From assembly GCF_030273125.1 (NCBI RefSeq), contig NC_081517.1, positions 18,278,703-18,342,702 on the forward strand: 64,000 nucleotides of DNA. Reading direction: 5' to 3'. Below are positions 50,947 through 63,789 of the stretch, piece after piece. Position 1 is the first letter of the stretch, and each line of letters starts with the position of its first letter. A program made the position numbers and the translations under genes. Under the pieces are notes generated by a model, which had not been told where the DNA came from, made no database searches, and saw only the letters and a list, made by a program, of their open reading frames with translations. Source of the stretch: Centropristis striata (lineage: Eukaryota > Chordata > Actinopteri > Perciformes > Serranidae).

Positions 50947-51703
50947 GGGGGTGTAAATCGCAGATATTAGATCGATTCATTGTACAAAGATATACTATAT
51001 TTGCTGATGTCACAAAAGTCTGCCGCGGTACGACTTTGATTCGTTTGGATTCAGGGGCCAGCGATCGATATGAGATGATCATCATGTAGCCAACACAACC
51101 TGTTACATTCATATCACGTCACAAAAAACAACTAAAATATGATTTTACCATTTTATTTCTCTTCTCTGCTCTTCTGGATAATTTAATGGAAAACAAACCG
51201 TTCTTTTTTAACACAAAGAATAAAAACAGACCTTCTGTTCGCTATAAAGTGCCACATTGCATTTAAGTGCAAATGTCCCAAGATAGGTTCTGTGGGCTAC
51301 ACACTGGTGTAGCAGTTAGCTTGCCTCACAGCAAGAGGGTCGCCGCTTTGACTCTGGCCTGTGGCTCCTCTGGAGTTTGCATGTTCTCCCCGCGTCAGCG
51401 TGGGTTCGCTCCGGGTCCTCAGGCTTCCTCCCACAGTCCAAAAACATGCAGCTTAGGTTAAATTGGTGTCTCTAAATTGCCCATAGGAGTGAATGAGAGC
51501 GAGTTTGACCCGAGTTCTGATAAGTGGTTAAGTATAATGAATGAATGAAGATATGTTCAATGTGTGCTTCTCAAAACAAAACAAGGAGATTGTCAAAATA
51601 AGTGATATTTACTGTATTGATGTTTGGGCATTGCATCGATGCAGTTGGATCGTTTGATGATGAATGGATATATCAGCCTATATCGATGTATTGTTACACC
51701 CCT
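50947..51703. mobile_element. hAT-like non-autonomous element with nested SINE
   Basis: The left end GGGGGTGTAAATC and right end GTTACACCCCTA form a short inverted repeat. Next to the ends are ATCGAT-rich segments (AGATCGATTC and CATCGATGCA/TATCGATGTA) typical of one hAT MITE group in fish. Flanking duplication is not clear, so it is old or rearranged. A SINE sits at 51293-51548. Confidence 0.65.
51293..51548 (+). mobile_element. tRNA-derived SINE, diverged
   Basis: Contains GTAGCAGTTAGCTTGCCTCA, then GGAGTTTGCATGTTCTCCCC, CTTCCTCCCACAGTCCAAAA and TCTAAATTGCCC, the hallmark order of a widespread teleost SINE. It ends in (GAAT)n. Confidence 0.85.
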
Positions 51704-54127
51704 AGTAATTACCTGCAACATGATGTATTTACATATGGAAGTTATCTTACAATATAACTTACATACGTGAGTTCTTTAACCCATCTATCCACTTCAACCT
51801 CCTCCCAATGCAGACTTTGTTGCTCTTTATACTACATCACCTGACTTCCTTCTTTGTTCCAGTCAGTCAATTGCGTCAACCAGAGGTCAATATGGGTTAT
51901 AATCAGCTGTGCCTCCTGGCTCATGATTACATGGGTTAAATACAAATGAGAGCGCATTACTTTCTGTAGGTATAAGTACGATGAGAATGAGAACAGCCTG
52001 GTGTTTATTAGTTTCCTGATTCAGACTCATGAAGGAACAACTGTCAGACCATTAATCAAACTGGTTCCCATTGTATTCTCCTGCATATATTATACATCCC
52101 AATTAGCTGTCAATTGGATGATTAATAATGACATCAAACACTTTGTTGATATAGAGCTCAACAAGCAGGTTTACAAGGTGATTCATTAATGGAGGTGGTA
52201 AAACAATTTACGCAATAGAGAATAGACAGCAATACAACTTTAATAAAGGCTCAGCAGTGGGTGAAGGAGACAATAAACACACATCAATATCAAAAAGGCC
52301 ATCAGATATAAGATTTAAACAGCCTGCACATCCCGATAATCCTGCAGGTTATTTCACCTTTTGACTGATTAAATGTCTTCAGATGGTTCAGATTGGGGTC
52401 GATCACACAGAGACTCATTGCTAGATACTCGTCACCAGAAAAAAACATTGCCCTTCTAGCAGCTTTTAGACACACATAAACGTTTAAATATTCTGAACTT
52501 TTCAGCACAAGGCGAGTAATCACACTGCTCATCAACTTGGCCAGGGCAGCCAGTCAATTCAAGCAAGAGGCGGGCTTTACTACTTAACCACCTGTTTTCA
52601 TGCTGATGGATAAATAAAGACGAAGGGTTGATGTGAACGGTATTTAATCACAATGAACTATACAATTCAAGGCCCATTATTCAAATACTAATTGGTAAAC
52701 GCATATGTGAATTTCATGAGCAGCAGGTGAAATTTTATGGTGAGTTTATGTTGCATTTTGCTGTGCCAATAAATAGGCGAGCTAGCTAGTTGGACTAAGA
52801 AAGTATCCCCTCTCCACAGCTGCACCATTTCCCATTCATTTCTATGTGGAACAGGGTGTGACACATTCACTTCCTGTCCCAAACTGACCTGCCTCTTCTC
52901 TCCACACAGACTCAAATCAAGTTGAACTTTGACACGCAATATTGCTTGGCTCTCCAGTGTCCAGCCAGTTAGAGAGAAGTGGTGGCACTGACTGTTCACT
53001 CAGGAAATATTGATTGTTTATGTTCTTGTTTTTTTGCACTCAAATAATACGAACAGCAGAGAAGGAGAGATGCTGCTCGGCCGCAGTGAGTTTAAGGACA
53101 GTAACTGAGGTAAATGACATTCAAACGTTTTCTAAAACACTTTGATTTACAACTTTGTTTACAACCCTGACCACGATTTCCTGTCCCTCCTGCTTTTTGG
53201 CCAAACCACACAAGTAAATTTCACCAGACAAATTGTGGCCTGACTGCAGCTCAAGGACTGAGTGAACATGTGAAGAATATAGATGGGCCCAAAATCACTC
53301 CCTTCTGACTATATTGTGCACCATCTTCACTGCCCACCATTTTATTTGAATGTCAGAAAATGCCCTGCAATGAAATGGCAAAAAGAAAAAAGAAGTGAAT
53401 CCAAATTTGCTGCTCACTGAGTCAACTAAGTGTCCATTATATGCGGAGGAGTTAAAGAGTAATTGAGGGAGTCATTTCAGACACATCCTGTGTTTGATTG
53501 TCATTTCACTTCTGCTTTGTTCACTTGCAAGGGTGAAGCAAGTTACACCTTTATCATTCTTATTGCTACATGGAGTTTGGTGTCCACATGTTATTCTCAG
53601 CTTAGCTCCAACAAACTTTAAGCAGGTTAGTTAGTGGTAAAGCTATGAGATCTAAGTTTGATTATCGATTTGTGGGACATCAGACATTCAGAACATTAAT
53701 ATAGTAGTAAACAAATATTTAGTATGTAGGGATAAAGTGGAGAAACGGCATCTGTGTGTGTTTTGTTTTCCGAGCTTCTCTGTTCTTTGTTTTGGGAGCC
53801 GTGTCTGTCTCATATGCATGTTACTGGCGACCGGAAAGCCCTGATAGCACTGCTAGCTGCTACGATTTCAGCTCAGCTACCTCCATGTTTGCTTGTGATT
53901 TTAGTGAGAGCCGTGTGCAGCCAATGCCGGCCCAGTCTCTGGATGTCAAGCAAAGTAAAAGTCTTGTGAAGGCCAGGTGGAGGCATTTTGTATCCTGGTT
54001 CAGTCCAAATTTTATTCTGAAAGTCAAGTACATTACCTTTAAATAATAAAAACTGCACTTTATATGGACATATTTTTGCTCAGTTGAAATGGAGACGACT
54101 CTGTTTATTTAACTTCATGACAACTGA
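51704..54127. other. Intergenic, no gene or element recognised
   Basis: AT-rich. The longest frames (52688-52999, 53754-54046) show no domain, signal peptide or splice context that I can support. Confidence 0.55.
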
Positions 54128-54905
54128 GTTAACTCCATTGTATACAACTCTGAGTCCTGCAACATCCAGAAGTACTCGGACAACCCTGCTATTGTGGCGT
54201 GTATCAGGAATGGACAGGAATCTAAATATAGGGATCTGATAAAAGGCTTCAGTGACTGGAGTCACAAGAACTATCTCCTCCTGTACACCTCAAAGACTAA
54301 GGAAATGATCATAGATTTCTGCAGGTTCAAGCCCCCTTCAGCCAGTGAATACCTGAGGGGTGGACATGGAGGTGGTGTCAAGTTATAAGTATCTAGGTGT
54401 ATACCTGGATAATAAGTTGAACTGGTCCCTAAACACAGATGCTCTCCAAAAAGGGGCAGCGCTGCCTCTTTTTCTTAAGGAAGCTCAGATCTCTGGACAT
54501 CTGTAGTAAGGTACTGCAGATGTTTTATCAGTCTGTGGTGGTAGTGTGTTGTTTTATGCTGCAGTCTGCTGGGGAGGCAGCATCAGACACAGAGATGCAA
54601 GGAGGTTGGTCAGACTGGTCTAAAGATCTGGTTCTGTGGTTGGAGCCAGGTTGGACACACTGGAGGAGGTGGTGGAGAGATGACCTGTCAACATGTTCCA
54701 GGCATTCTTGAAATACCCAGATCATCTGCTACACAAAACCTTTATGGACCAAAAAAAACAGCAGTGGACGGCTCCTCTCTCTCTGTTGCAGGACGGAGAG
54801 ATACAAAAGATCCTTTGCTCCTACAGCCATCATGCTGTCTCATTCTAACAGAGTTACCAGACTAACTGAATTTCCCCTCGGGGATAAATAAAGTAATTTT
54901 TATTT
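54128..54905 (+). pseudogene. Rex1/CR1-like LINE, 5'-truncated reverse transcriptase remnant
   Basis: Broken plus-strand frames still read as the end of a CR1/Rex1-type reverse transcriptase. One has YSDNPAIVACIRNGQESKY and WSHKNYLLLYTSKTKEMIID. Others have SYKYLGVYLDNKLNWS and FLRKLRSLDICSKVLQMFYQ. The element ends GAATTTCCCCTCGGGGATAAATAAAG and a T-rich tail, the usual 3' end of this group. Several frameshifts and stops are present, and the catalytic centre is missing through 5' truncation. Confidence 0.85.
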
Positions 54906-57687
54906 TTATTTTTATTGATCTTGATCAGCTGAAGAAATGATATGCTGTTGAAAGTTCTGGATAAAGATAAGGGCCTTGAGCTGAGAGGGTATTTTTCATT
55001 TTGGTCAAAATTTCAAATGGATTTTCAAATGAACTGAGAGCCAGTGTAATGAGTCTGAACTGGAGCCATTTCACGAAATAGTTTGTCGAAAGTCTGGCAG
55101 CAGTTTTGAACAAGCTGGATTTTTAATTTAATTAAAAAAATGGGACACTGGGATATTCAAAAGTGCAGAAGAATAATCAAAATGAAAATTATGATTACTG
55201 TAGTGCACAATAAAGTAATGAATGAACATTATACCTCACTTCGGAGGTTCCATATCGATTAAAGAACACCGATGTTCATAAATGTCATAAAGGGCAAAAC
55301 ACACAGAGAGGAAATCAGAGATGCAGAACTGTAGATACAACACAGTGCTGTTAAAATACAAGAAGCCAAGCAATTCACAGCGGAAACATTCTCAAAAAGA
55401 TTATGAATGGAAAGAGACCACAAGGCAGACGGGTGCCATCCTTGCACAGAAATTTGAAAGAAAACACTTTTCACGAAGAGCTATGTTAAAGCTAAATCCT
55501 AGGCCAGAGGATAATGATGGGGAACAACTGATTAATGTGAGGGAAATCTACAAACTAGACTTCCTTAAATCCTAATTTTGCAAACATCCATATGAATTAA
55601 TGAATCACCAAAAGAGTGAAATGATTAACTGTCTTCCAGCCGATTAAATCAGTGCTTATTCTAGTCCACTGGGCACAGACATAACTCACAGCTTGAACCA
55701 ATAATAGACACACTGACCGGGGCTGGAGGCCCAGGCCTCTCTTAATTATTACACTACTCATGCCTGCATAGAGCAGGCTGAACTGTAGCCTGTGGAAAAC
55801 ACACACGAACACACACTCAGAGAGCAGTTTGTAATTCCCCACACACAGTGCAACCCTTGTTCATAAGAGTGGAAGGTGAGCTACGCTGTGGGTTCGCAAG
55901 TCCCAGAGCGAGCTGTTTTTCATCCCAGATGAGAGGTTCAATCCTGGGCATCTCTTCTTCCTTCAGCCCCTCCTCCCATTACCCTCAGAAAACTAGTCCA
56001 TATATTCTCCCTTTGACATTTATAGCACGAGCTGTCGCACTGTTGTGTCCTATCTCTGCAAGCTCTTCGTGTTTTTCTCTCCTGCATTTGCACATATACG
56101 TTCACGCACAGAATCACATTTAGATAATAAAGACGGCAATAAATGACCTCGGGTCAGCAGTAGGTCATGAGCATGAAGATGGAGCCCTGTCTCTGGTGCT
56201 TTCTTATTTTAGATTATTCCTTGCAAATATATTCATGACTTCCCCACATGCATTATTGGAATTATCATATTATCTTCTCGGACCTCGTAAGTGTTGCATC
56301 CTTGGCAGTTATCCATCTTATGAATCAGATCAGATTCTAACAACAGGAAATGTATCAGTGTCGAAACACTGAAAATTGAATATAATATCAGTAATATTTC
56401 ACCTAAATCACCTGGAAAACTACAGGAAAAACGAGATATTAGACTTGGGTTTTGCTCATTTCTGGTCAAACACAATACTGTTTCCTCACATGCTATTTTG
56501 GTTTCCTTTTGCCCACAGACTAGCCACAGTAGCTGCTGCCCACCCTCAGAGCAGCCGTCGTAGCAGTTTGTGAACTGGAGCGTGTGCAGCACCACATGTG
56601 AGGCTGAATAGCAGGGTATGAAGTCTGAAAAAAACTTGAATTTATGTAAATTGTCATGCACAGAACAAGATGTGAGTGCTACCTCATAAGCAGATATGCA
56701 AATGTGGTGCTTTTTAGTGTCAAATGTGTCAAAAGAAGTCCTAGTCAGTATAGAGAAACGGAATAGGAATGAAATTGTTGGAGGTCTTTAAAGCCGCGCT
56801 GCAGTAACTAACTGTGCAGCTGAATAACACAGCAGTCCATGTGCAGTGGAGCTAAAGAAAAAACTTTAGAGAGAAAATTATCATATAGACTATCTGATGA
56901 TGACTACAGGTAATGACCTGCATATGATGAGACCCATTTGAACAGCAGCTTCTGATGTCAAATCATTATTGAACAATGCAAATAGGAGGAATATTACCAC
57001 ATAATGCACATGCAAAAAGCATCAATTTACCCCACAAAAATTCTTATTAACTCCATGTGTTATTTAGTCCAACCAAGTTGGTATCCAGCGGATACAGAGC
57101 AAAATTAACATTCGTTTGGGGTCATGAATCTGGCCACCTACTTTTTCACTCTTTGTTTCAGCTCTGTTTTTGGTCTCCACCAACTCCTGAGAAATACTGT
57201 TCACCTGCGAAACTTTTTTTCACTGATAACAGCTGCTTTCTGTGTCTGGAAATAAGGCCCTGTTTAGATGGAGACGATCTGGACAGAAAACGCAAAAGTT
57301 CTCACTTTTTATTTTCATTCAGTTGAAATCATTTGCTGACATCTTCGTTCCCCCCAGTTGAAAAATCCCATCTGCACCCCTGCTCCTGGATAGTTATCAG
57401 AGCTGTCTGACTGATGGAAATAGTCCGACATGTTTGTTGTTGTTTGCTTGGACTGCACATGGATGTTACGTAAATGTGACGAGAGACAGAGCACACTTTT
57501 GCGTTTTCAATCAGAAAGGTTTCAACTCTGGAGGGTGATTTCATTTTTTTTTTTTTTTGCATTTTTAAGCCCCCAAAACACAGTTCCCGTCTAAACGAAA
57601 TGCACATTTGATAAAATATTCTGTCGTTTTCACCAGAGAGCAATTAGGTTGCAACAATAAAACCAAAACAATGAGGTGATACTAAAT
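54906..57687. other. Intergenic, with fragments of unknown repeats
   Basis: No gene seen. A likely transposon fragment lies at about 57254-57605: GGCCCTGTTTAGATGGAGACG at the left and CCCGTCTAAACGA at the right make an imperfect inverted pair. The 142-codon minus frame at 56233-56661 has no domain and no splice or codon support. Confidence 0.45.
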
Positions 57688-58212
57688 TAGGGTTGTCAAA
57701 AGTATCGATACTCAAAAAAGTATTGATACTTAAACGTTGTATCCGAATACGATACTCATTTTCAAAAGTATCGATACCCACAGTATACACAGTGTCAGTA
57801 TACATAAGCATAGAGTTAATAAGTTTACATAAATGTTGGTGACTGAAAAGTGTTATTTTCCCAGAATGAAGCAAAGAAAAGTCGACCTGCAACCAAACAG
57901 CAACACACACAGCCGATAATATTGTTCTAATTGTTATTGTTTATTGTATTTATTTATTTTTTGCACTACCTCACACCTGAAGCTTGTTATCATAGTTGCA
58001 TTTTCTTTTTGCTCAACTGTTTTTTATTATAAATATTTAACCTGTGGTTCTGTTAATTTTTACATGTTGCATTTTTCTTGTTAATAAAAATATTTCTGTT
58101 AAATTTTGGGGTCTTTGTTTTTATCCTGGTGGTATCGAAAATGGTATTGAGTATCGAATATTTTCCTGAGTATCAGTATCGAGTTGAAAATTTTAGTATT
58201 GTGACAACCCTA
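57688..58212. mobile_element. hAT-type MITE with exact 8-bp target duplication
   Basis: 525 bp beginning TAGGGTTGTCAAAAGTATCG and ending GTGACAACCCTA. The flanking TACTAAAT is duplicated exactly (57680-57687 and 58213-58220). Both halves are rich in GTATCGATAC-like palindromes. No coding capacity. Confidence 0.92.
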
Positions 58213-60786
58213 TACTAAATGCCATATTGTAGTAGTAGAAGATAAGGTAAACTGCAGAGTTACATTGTCATTGAACACAAGAGTTTTGCAGAATCTCAGT
58301 GTCATGTCAGGGAAAACACTTGAGTCATGCAGAGAGTTTCTGTTTTTATTTGTCGGGGTTTGGAGATATCTTCGCCTTGTCGCCATCCTAACGGAGGTGA
58401 ATGAGTTTCTGTTTGTGCTCTTCAAAACAATGAAAAAATTCAATTTAAAAAAAAAAGTCACTTTCTTTGGTAGAAAGTAGTTTCAATGAAAACTGTTTAC
58501 AGTGAGATCTGTGGTTTAAGTTATATTGTTTCTGGGAAACTGTTGAGTTTTTCTCAATACTTTTGAGAGCCAGAAATGAAAACGCATTTATCTCCATAGT
58601 ATCTGTGTACAGACAGACATGTCAGGGATTTATATTTTAAAGGCTGAGCAAACCAAAACTATCTAAATGACTAGATATGCACTTATACTGGTAGTAAAGT
58701 AGAGATAATTCTTCAAACAGAAAGTTACTACTCAAACTGCTCTAAAGGAGAGCTCATTTAGTAAATAGTCAGCTCTGGGGATTCCTTCATCATAGCAGCA
58801 AGGCAAAGATCACTGATATCTCTGAAAGATTCTTGGATATTACAATCACGGGACATCTGCTGCTACTAATGCTCTCCCTCAGGACTTACAAGGACTGAAT
58901 ATTAAGGAATGAGTAGTCATGGTGTAAATTATGGAGTTCATATTTAATCATATTTGTGCCAAATCTAAGAGATGTGTGTTGATAGAGGGAAAAAACTAAA
59001 ATCTCTCCACCCAAAACACATTCATAAATAAAGTCATAACACACTGACCTTCACCCAAACACATTCTCGGGATCATAGAGTTAATGTGATTTTATGAATA
59101 ACCCATGGATCCTGCATCTGAACCCCTGCAATCTCAGGAAGAGCCTGGTAATGCTCCTGTCATAAATTCCTGTATATATATTTTTTATGATTCTTCACTG
59201 TTAAAATGTTAATACAACAGCCTGTAGCTGAGTCTTCAGCAGCTGCCAGTTCATTGGATGCACAACTCAATCCATCTTCATATTCTCTGTGTGTTTGTGC
59301 ACCAAGGTTTTATTGCAATTAGACAAGAAAATGTGGTTATCCTGTGAGCTCCGAGCTACATTTCAAGCAGCAAACAGTTTTACTCTTCAGACCGCCTGGT
59401 AGACAAAGATTTCTTGCAGATTTTTTTGTGTGCGTTTGCACATGCAATAGGCTGCATAATGTGTTCATGCATTGTAAAGGACAAATCAATAGATAAACAT
59501 GAATCGATGGCTCTTTTGAAGTCTAATTTGCTAACAATGCAAGACAAACAAACAATGCCCAAAAGATACACACATTACAGACCAGAATCATTGATTTTTG
59601 TCTATAGATTTATACTTCAAAATGCGTAGATACGTGCAATATTTACATACACATGGTGGGGGCTTGCGCTCTACATCACAATGAGTGCATGTAATTTCAG
59701 TAAAAATACATGCAGCCCATACAGAGTAAGCCTCTTACAATATAATTAACAAACAAACAGCACTCTAGAATAGAATATGATGATACGGCACATTTCTCGA
59801 ATGTTCCTTCCAAACCACAAAAACAACCGTGTGCCATTTAAATAAGCCTAATAAAAATGAATAAACACAGAGTGCTGATAAACAGAAACACTGTGATCTT
59901 TTTTGTAAAAGAACGCAGAACAATTTCTGTGATCATCACTGAACTGTGCTGCGAAGAAAACAGTGTAATCTGAAAAGGAGCTTTTCTTGTGTAGCTTCAG
60001 GCTATAATGTGTATACTGTGTGTTTATAGGGCAAGCATGGTAATACGAGATGACTCCCAGACTGAGGTAGAAGGTGGTTTATACGGCTTTCTGCCTGATC
60101 GAGCTAAAGTCATAAGGACTTTTCTCTTATTAGGTTTCTCCTCTCTTTATTGTCCACACTGGAGACCCACTGTTGTGATCACTCTGCTCTACTGAAATGT
60201 GTTTTTATTGGAGTTTTGCTTTTTTCTTCTTCAGTGTGGATCAACATCAGTCTCAGTTTTTTCCAAAGGGACAATAAGAAGCCCGAGCTCTGTTCCAGTG
60301 GAGCAAGAGGTTCCTGCCGAGTTCCCCTTTCAGGGCATGGGAAAAAACATTTTAAGTGTGGCTCCAAAGAGCCGGGCTCATGTGTGATACCTTCAGTATG
60401 GGCTTCCCTGTCGTGGTAATTTCAGGGGGAATGGAGGGATAAATTGCAGCTTGGTCCTATCACAGCTGATTGGAAAGTCAAATGTATTTATAAGGCACAA
60501 TGCATACACTGAGGCAGTTTTCAAAGTGCTTCATATTCAAGAAATTATTTTATTCAAATTATATTCAGAATATATTGATGGATTCATACTCTAAGGAAAA
60601 GTTAGAGAAAAAAAATCAATTATATCAAGCACTTGAAAAAATAATTTAAAGGCATACTATGCAGGAAATTAATTTGCTGTTTGTAAACATTCAAACTCCT
60701 CCCATCGCCTCTTACTCAGAGAAAGTGAATGCAAATCTCACATTCATTATGATTTTGGAACGAGCTTTGCCTGCTTGGTGTCTGTG
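58213..60786. other. Intergenic, no gene seen
   Basis: A fish repeat tail remnant lies at about 60475-60560 (TATTTATAAGGCACAATGC...CAAAGTGCTTCATATTCAA). An exact 31-bp tandem duplication (60777-60807 and 60808-60838) overlaps the start of the next element. Remaining sequence is unassigned. Confidence 0.5.
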
Positions 60787-61249
60787 TTGTTTTCCATGAA
60801 AACAAACGGTGTCTGTGTTGTTTTCCATGAAAACAAACTGTTTTATTCATGATATGAGTTACAAAATGAATCTAAAATGTAGTAAAGATACTGACAAGGG
60901 TAGAAATATTTATTTTAACCTGTAAAAAAAAAACAACTTTACCTCTAGATACTCAACTAGCCTGAGGAAGGATCATTTTATTGCTTCACAAAACATAGAA
61001 ACAGTTTTCAGCTGTGCTAACATAATGCTCAGGTGTTTTAATGATCAATGAGCCTTTCAACACTATAAACATGATTAACACAATGTGCCACTGGAACACA
61101 GGAGTGATGGTTGCTGACAATATATAATAGATATTACATAAGAAATTCAGCCGTTTCCAGCTTTAATAGTCATCTACCACATTAACAATGTCTAGACTGT
61201 ATGTCTGTTATTTCAATTTTTTAAAAATTGAACTTTTCTTTCAAAAATA
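60787..61249 (-). mobile_element. hAT-like MITE, copy B, split by the palindrome
   Basis: Inverted relative of 35659-36264: both share GCCTGAGGAAGGAT, AGCTGTGCTAACATAATGCTCA and CACAATGTGCCACTGGAACA. The homology breaks near 61245. The terminal bases ACTTTTGAGCAGTAGTGTA reappear at about 63788-63806, immediately after the palindrome. Confidence 0.75.
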
Positions 61250-61935
61250 AGGAGAATTATCCTATCTTTATTCAAGAGCGTATATTTTCAGTTTGAGAGC
61301 ATAATTTGTCTTTCTCATGCTCAGATTTGTTCTCCTCATGCTCACATTTTGCGCTCGCACTCAGATTTCTGCTGCTTTCTTTCAAAATGTATGTGTGCAC
61401 TTAAAAATCACATGCTTGTGCTCACATTTCTTCTGCTTGGACACAAACCTTTCGCTCGCACTCAAATATGTCCTGTGCTCGCTCAAATCTAAAGTCTACG
61501 CGCTCAGATCTCAACTCTGCGCTCTCAAAACTTTTGTGCTCGGACTCAGAACACGCACGTCCTCTCAGGTTGAGGTGTCTGCTCAGACTGAACGATGTCC
61601 CGCCCTGCGCTTAAACTAGTGTGTTTCACCAGCCAATAGGGAGACAGCTAGATTGTGACCCCGTCTTAGGTGCGTTGCCTCGCCTTTTTGAGCGCTCCGT
61701 CGGGGCGGGTATATGGTCTGTTTGTAAAACTGCTTCTCTCTTAAAATACACCAATTGACCATATTAGCCAGCTATTTGAATCGTCACCTATTTAAGACGC
61801 AGCATATTTATGTAGAATTCATCTTAAGTAGTCCTAAAAAGAGTTATCATAGTTTAGATTATATATATATATATTTTTTTTATTATTATTTATATATGTA
61901 TATTTATTCTTTTTTATTTGTCACCTGTTCAGTGG

Positions 61936-62014
61936 TGTCACGATAGTCCAGTGGTGAAGGACGCTACCATCTGTTGCATTTTAAACCATGGGACGCCGGT
62001 TCGCATCCCGTCCG
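61936..62014 (+). other. tRNA-like module (pol III A and B boxes), left arm
   Basis: A-box TAGTCCAGTGG (61944-61954) and B-box GGTTCGCATCC (61998-62008). The D-stem pairs perfectly (GTCC/GGAC). A TTTTT run follows at 62050-62054. The acceptor stem does not pair and the anticodon arm is not canonical, so this is not a functional tRNA gene. It may be a SINE-like head or a promoter. Confidence 0.5.
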
Positions 62015-63069
62015 CTGCACTCTTGCTGCATGTCTTATTATGATTTACATTTTTAATTGATAAATTAATGTAACAGTAATACAATCCGTGTAACCAGCTG
62101 CTTCTCTTATTGAAACGTTTAACAAGAGATGATGGGTAAATAGACTTGGCTACGTGATTAAAAAGGTATAATGAAAAATACACTATGATGATGATAATGA
62201 TTTGAGGATAACATTTGTGCGTGTAATGCAGTGTATCACCGTCCTATTTACGCGGTCAAAGCCAGGGAGCGTGTAATTAGGCTAATGTTGGTAATACTTT
62301 CACTTTCACAAGAAGAAGACTTTGAGCAGGATTCGGAGCGCGGCAGCGAATGAATGGGAGACAGATGGATGGCCAAAGACCTCAAGTAAGTTCATTGCTA
62401 AATGTTGCTACAACTCAAAACACTCGTACTTATCAACATATATAGCGGGCCTTTGTCGGCACTAGGGACAGCAACTCATTATGAATGAAGTGACGTCAGC
62501 GGGGATTCCCTTCAGCTCGCGCATCATTATGTGTGCCGACCTGCCGCTGGTACGATCATACGTTGCCAATTATTGTACTTTCGTTGTACATGTTACAATG
62601 AAGGCCCGCTATATATATGATTACGGTACTGTTATTGAAACTACTGTATATGATCGATGTGTTTTGAGTTGTAGCAACATTTAGCAATGAACTTACTTGA
62701 GGTCTTTGGCCATACATCTCGTCTCCCATTCATTCGCTGCCGCGCTCCGAATCCTGCTCAAAGTCTTCTTCTTGTGAAAGTGAAAGTATTACCAACATTA
62801 GCCTAATTACGCGCTCCCTGGCTTTGACCGCGTAAATAGGACGGTGATACACTGCATTACATGCACAAATGTTATCCTCAAATCATTATCATCATCATAG
62901 CGTATTTTTCATTATACTTTTTTAAATCACGTAGCCAAGTCTATTTACCCATCATCTCTTGTTAAACGTTTCAATAAGAGAAGCAGCTGGTTACACGGAT
63001 TGTATTACTGTTACATTAATTTATCAATTAAAAATGTAAATCATAATAAGACATGCAGCAAGAGTGCAG

Positions 63070-63148
63070 CGGACGGGATGCGAACCGGCGTCCCATGGTT
63101 TAAAATACAACAGATGGTAGCGTCCTTCACCATTGGACTATCGTGACA
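63070..63148 (-). other. tRNA-like module, right arm
   Basis: Mirror copy of the left-arm module: B-box at 63076-63086 and A-box TAGTCCAATGG at 63130-63140, with one A-box substitution relative to the left arm. Both modules point toward the palindrome centre. Confidence 0.5.
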
Positions 63149-63789
63149 CCACTGAACAGGTGGCAAATAAAAAAGAATAAATATACATATATAAATAATA
63201 ATTAAAAAAAAAATATATATATAATCTAAACTACGATAACTCTTTTTAGGACTACTTAAGATGAATTCTACATAAATATGCTGCGTCTTAAATAGGTGAC
63301 GATTCAAATAGCTGGCTAATATGGTCAATTGGTGTATTTTAAGAGAGAAGCAGTTTTACAAACAGACCATATACCCGTCCCGACGGAGCGCTCAAAAAGG
63401 CGAGGCAACGCACCTAAGACGGGGTCACAAGCTGTCTCCCTATTGGCTGGTGAAACACACTAGTTTAAGCGCAGGGCGGGACATCGTTCAGTCTGAGCAG
63501 ACACCTCAACCTGAGAGGACGTGCGTGTTCTGAGTCCGAGCACAAAAGTTTTGAGAGCGCAGAGTTGAGATCTGAGCGCGTAGACTTTAGATTTGAGCGA
63601 GCACAGGACATATTTGAGTGCGAGCGAAAGGTTTGTGTCCAAGCAGAAGAAATGTGAGCACAAGCATGTGATTTTTAAGTGCACGCATACATTTTGAAAG
63701 AAAGCAGCAGAAATCTGAGTGCGAGCGCAAAATGTGAGCATGAGGAGAACAAATCTGAGCATGAGAAAGACAAATTATGCTCTCAAACT

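Larger units (their letters stand above)
61290..63789. repeat. 2.5-kb near-perfect palindrome
   Basis: The left arm (61290 to about 62453) and right arm (about 62600 to 63789) are inverted copies with few differences, around a spacer of about 147 bp. One frame reads an identical 100 residues in both arms (61317-61619 plus, 63460-63762 minus). That reading is a translation of degenerate GCTCGCACTCAGATTT-like repeats, not a protein. Arm ends are AGTTTGAGAGC / GCTCTCAAACT. Each arm carries a tRNA-like module. There is no transposase and no LINE or viral gene. It is probably a fold-back element or a duplicated inverted MITE. Family not recognised. Confidence 0.9.

Noticed and set aside
55321..55575. 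84-codon plus frame with Lys-rich, protein-like composition
   Set aside because: No recognisable domain, no splice partner and no family resemblance. Not supportable as a gene.
56233..56661. 142-codon minus-strand frame, among the longest in the gene-free part
   Set aside because: No domain, no splice context and unremarkable composition. Its length is within chance for AT-rich DNA.
61317..61619. 100-codon frame identical to one at 63460-63762, suggesting a conserved protein
   Set aside because: Identity comes from the palindrome at DNA level. The translation is a reading of degenerate GCTC-rich repeats without a domain.
61936..62014. A functional tRNA gene
   Set aside because: The A box, B box and D-stem fit, but the acceptor stem does not pair and the anticodon arm is not canonical.
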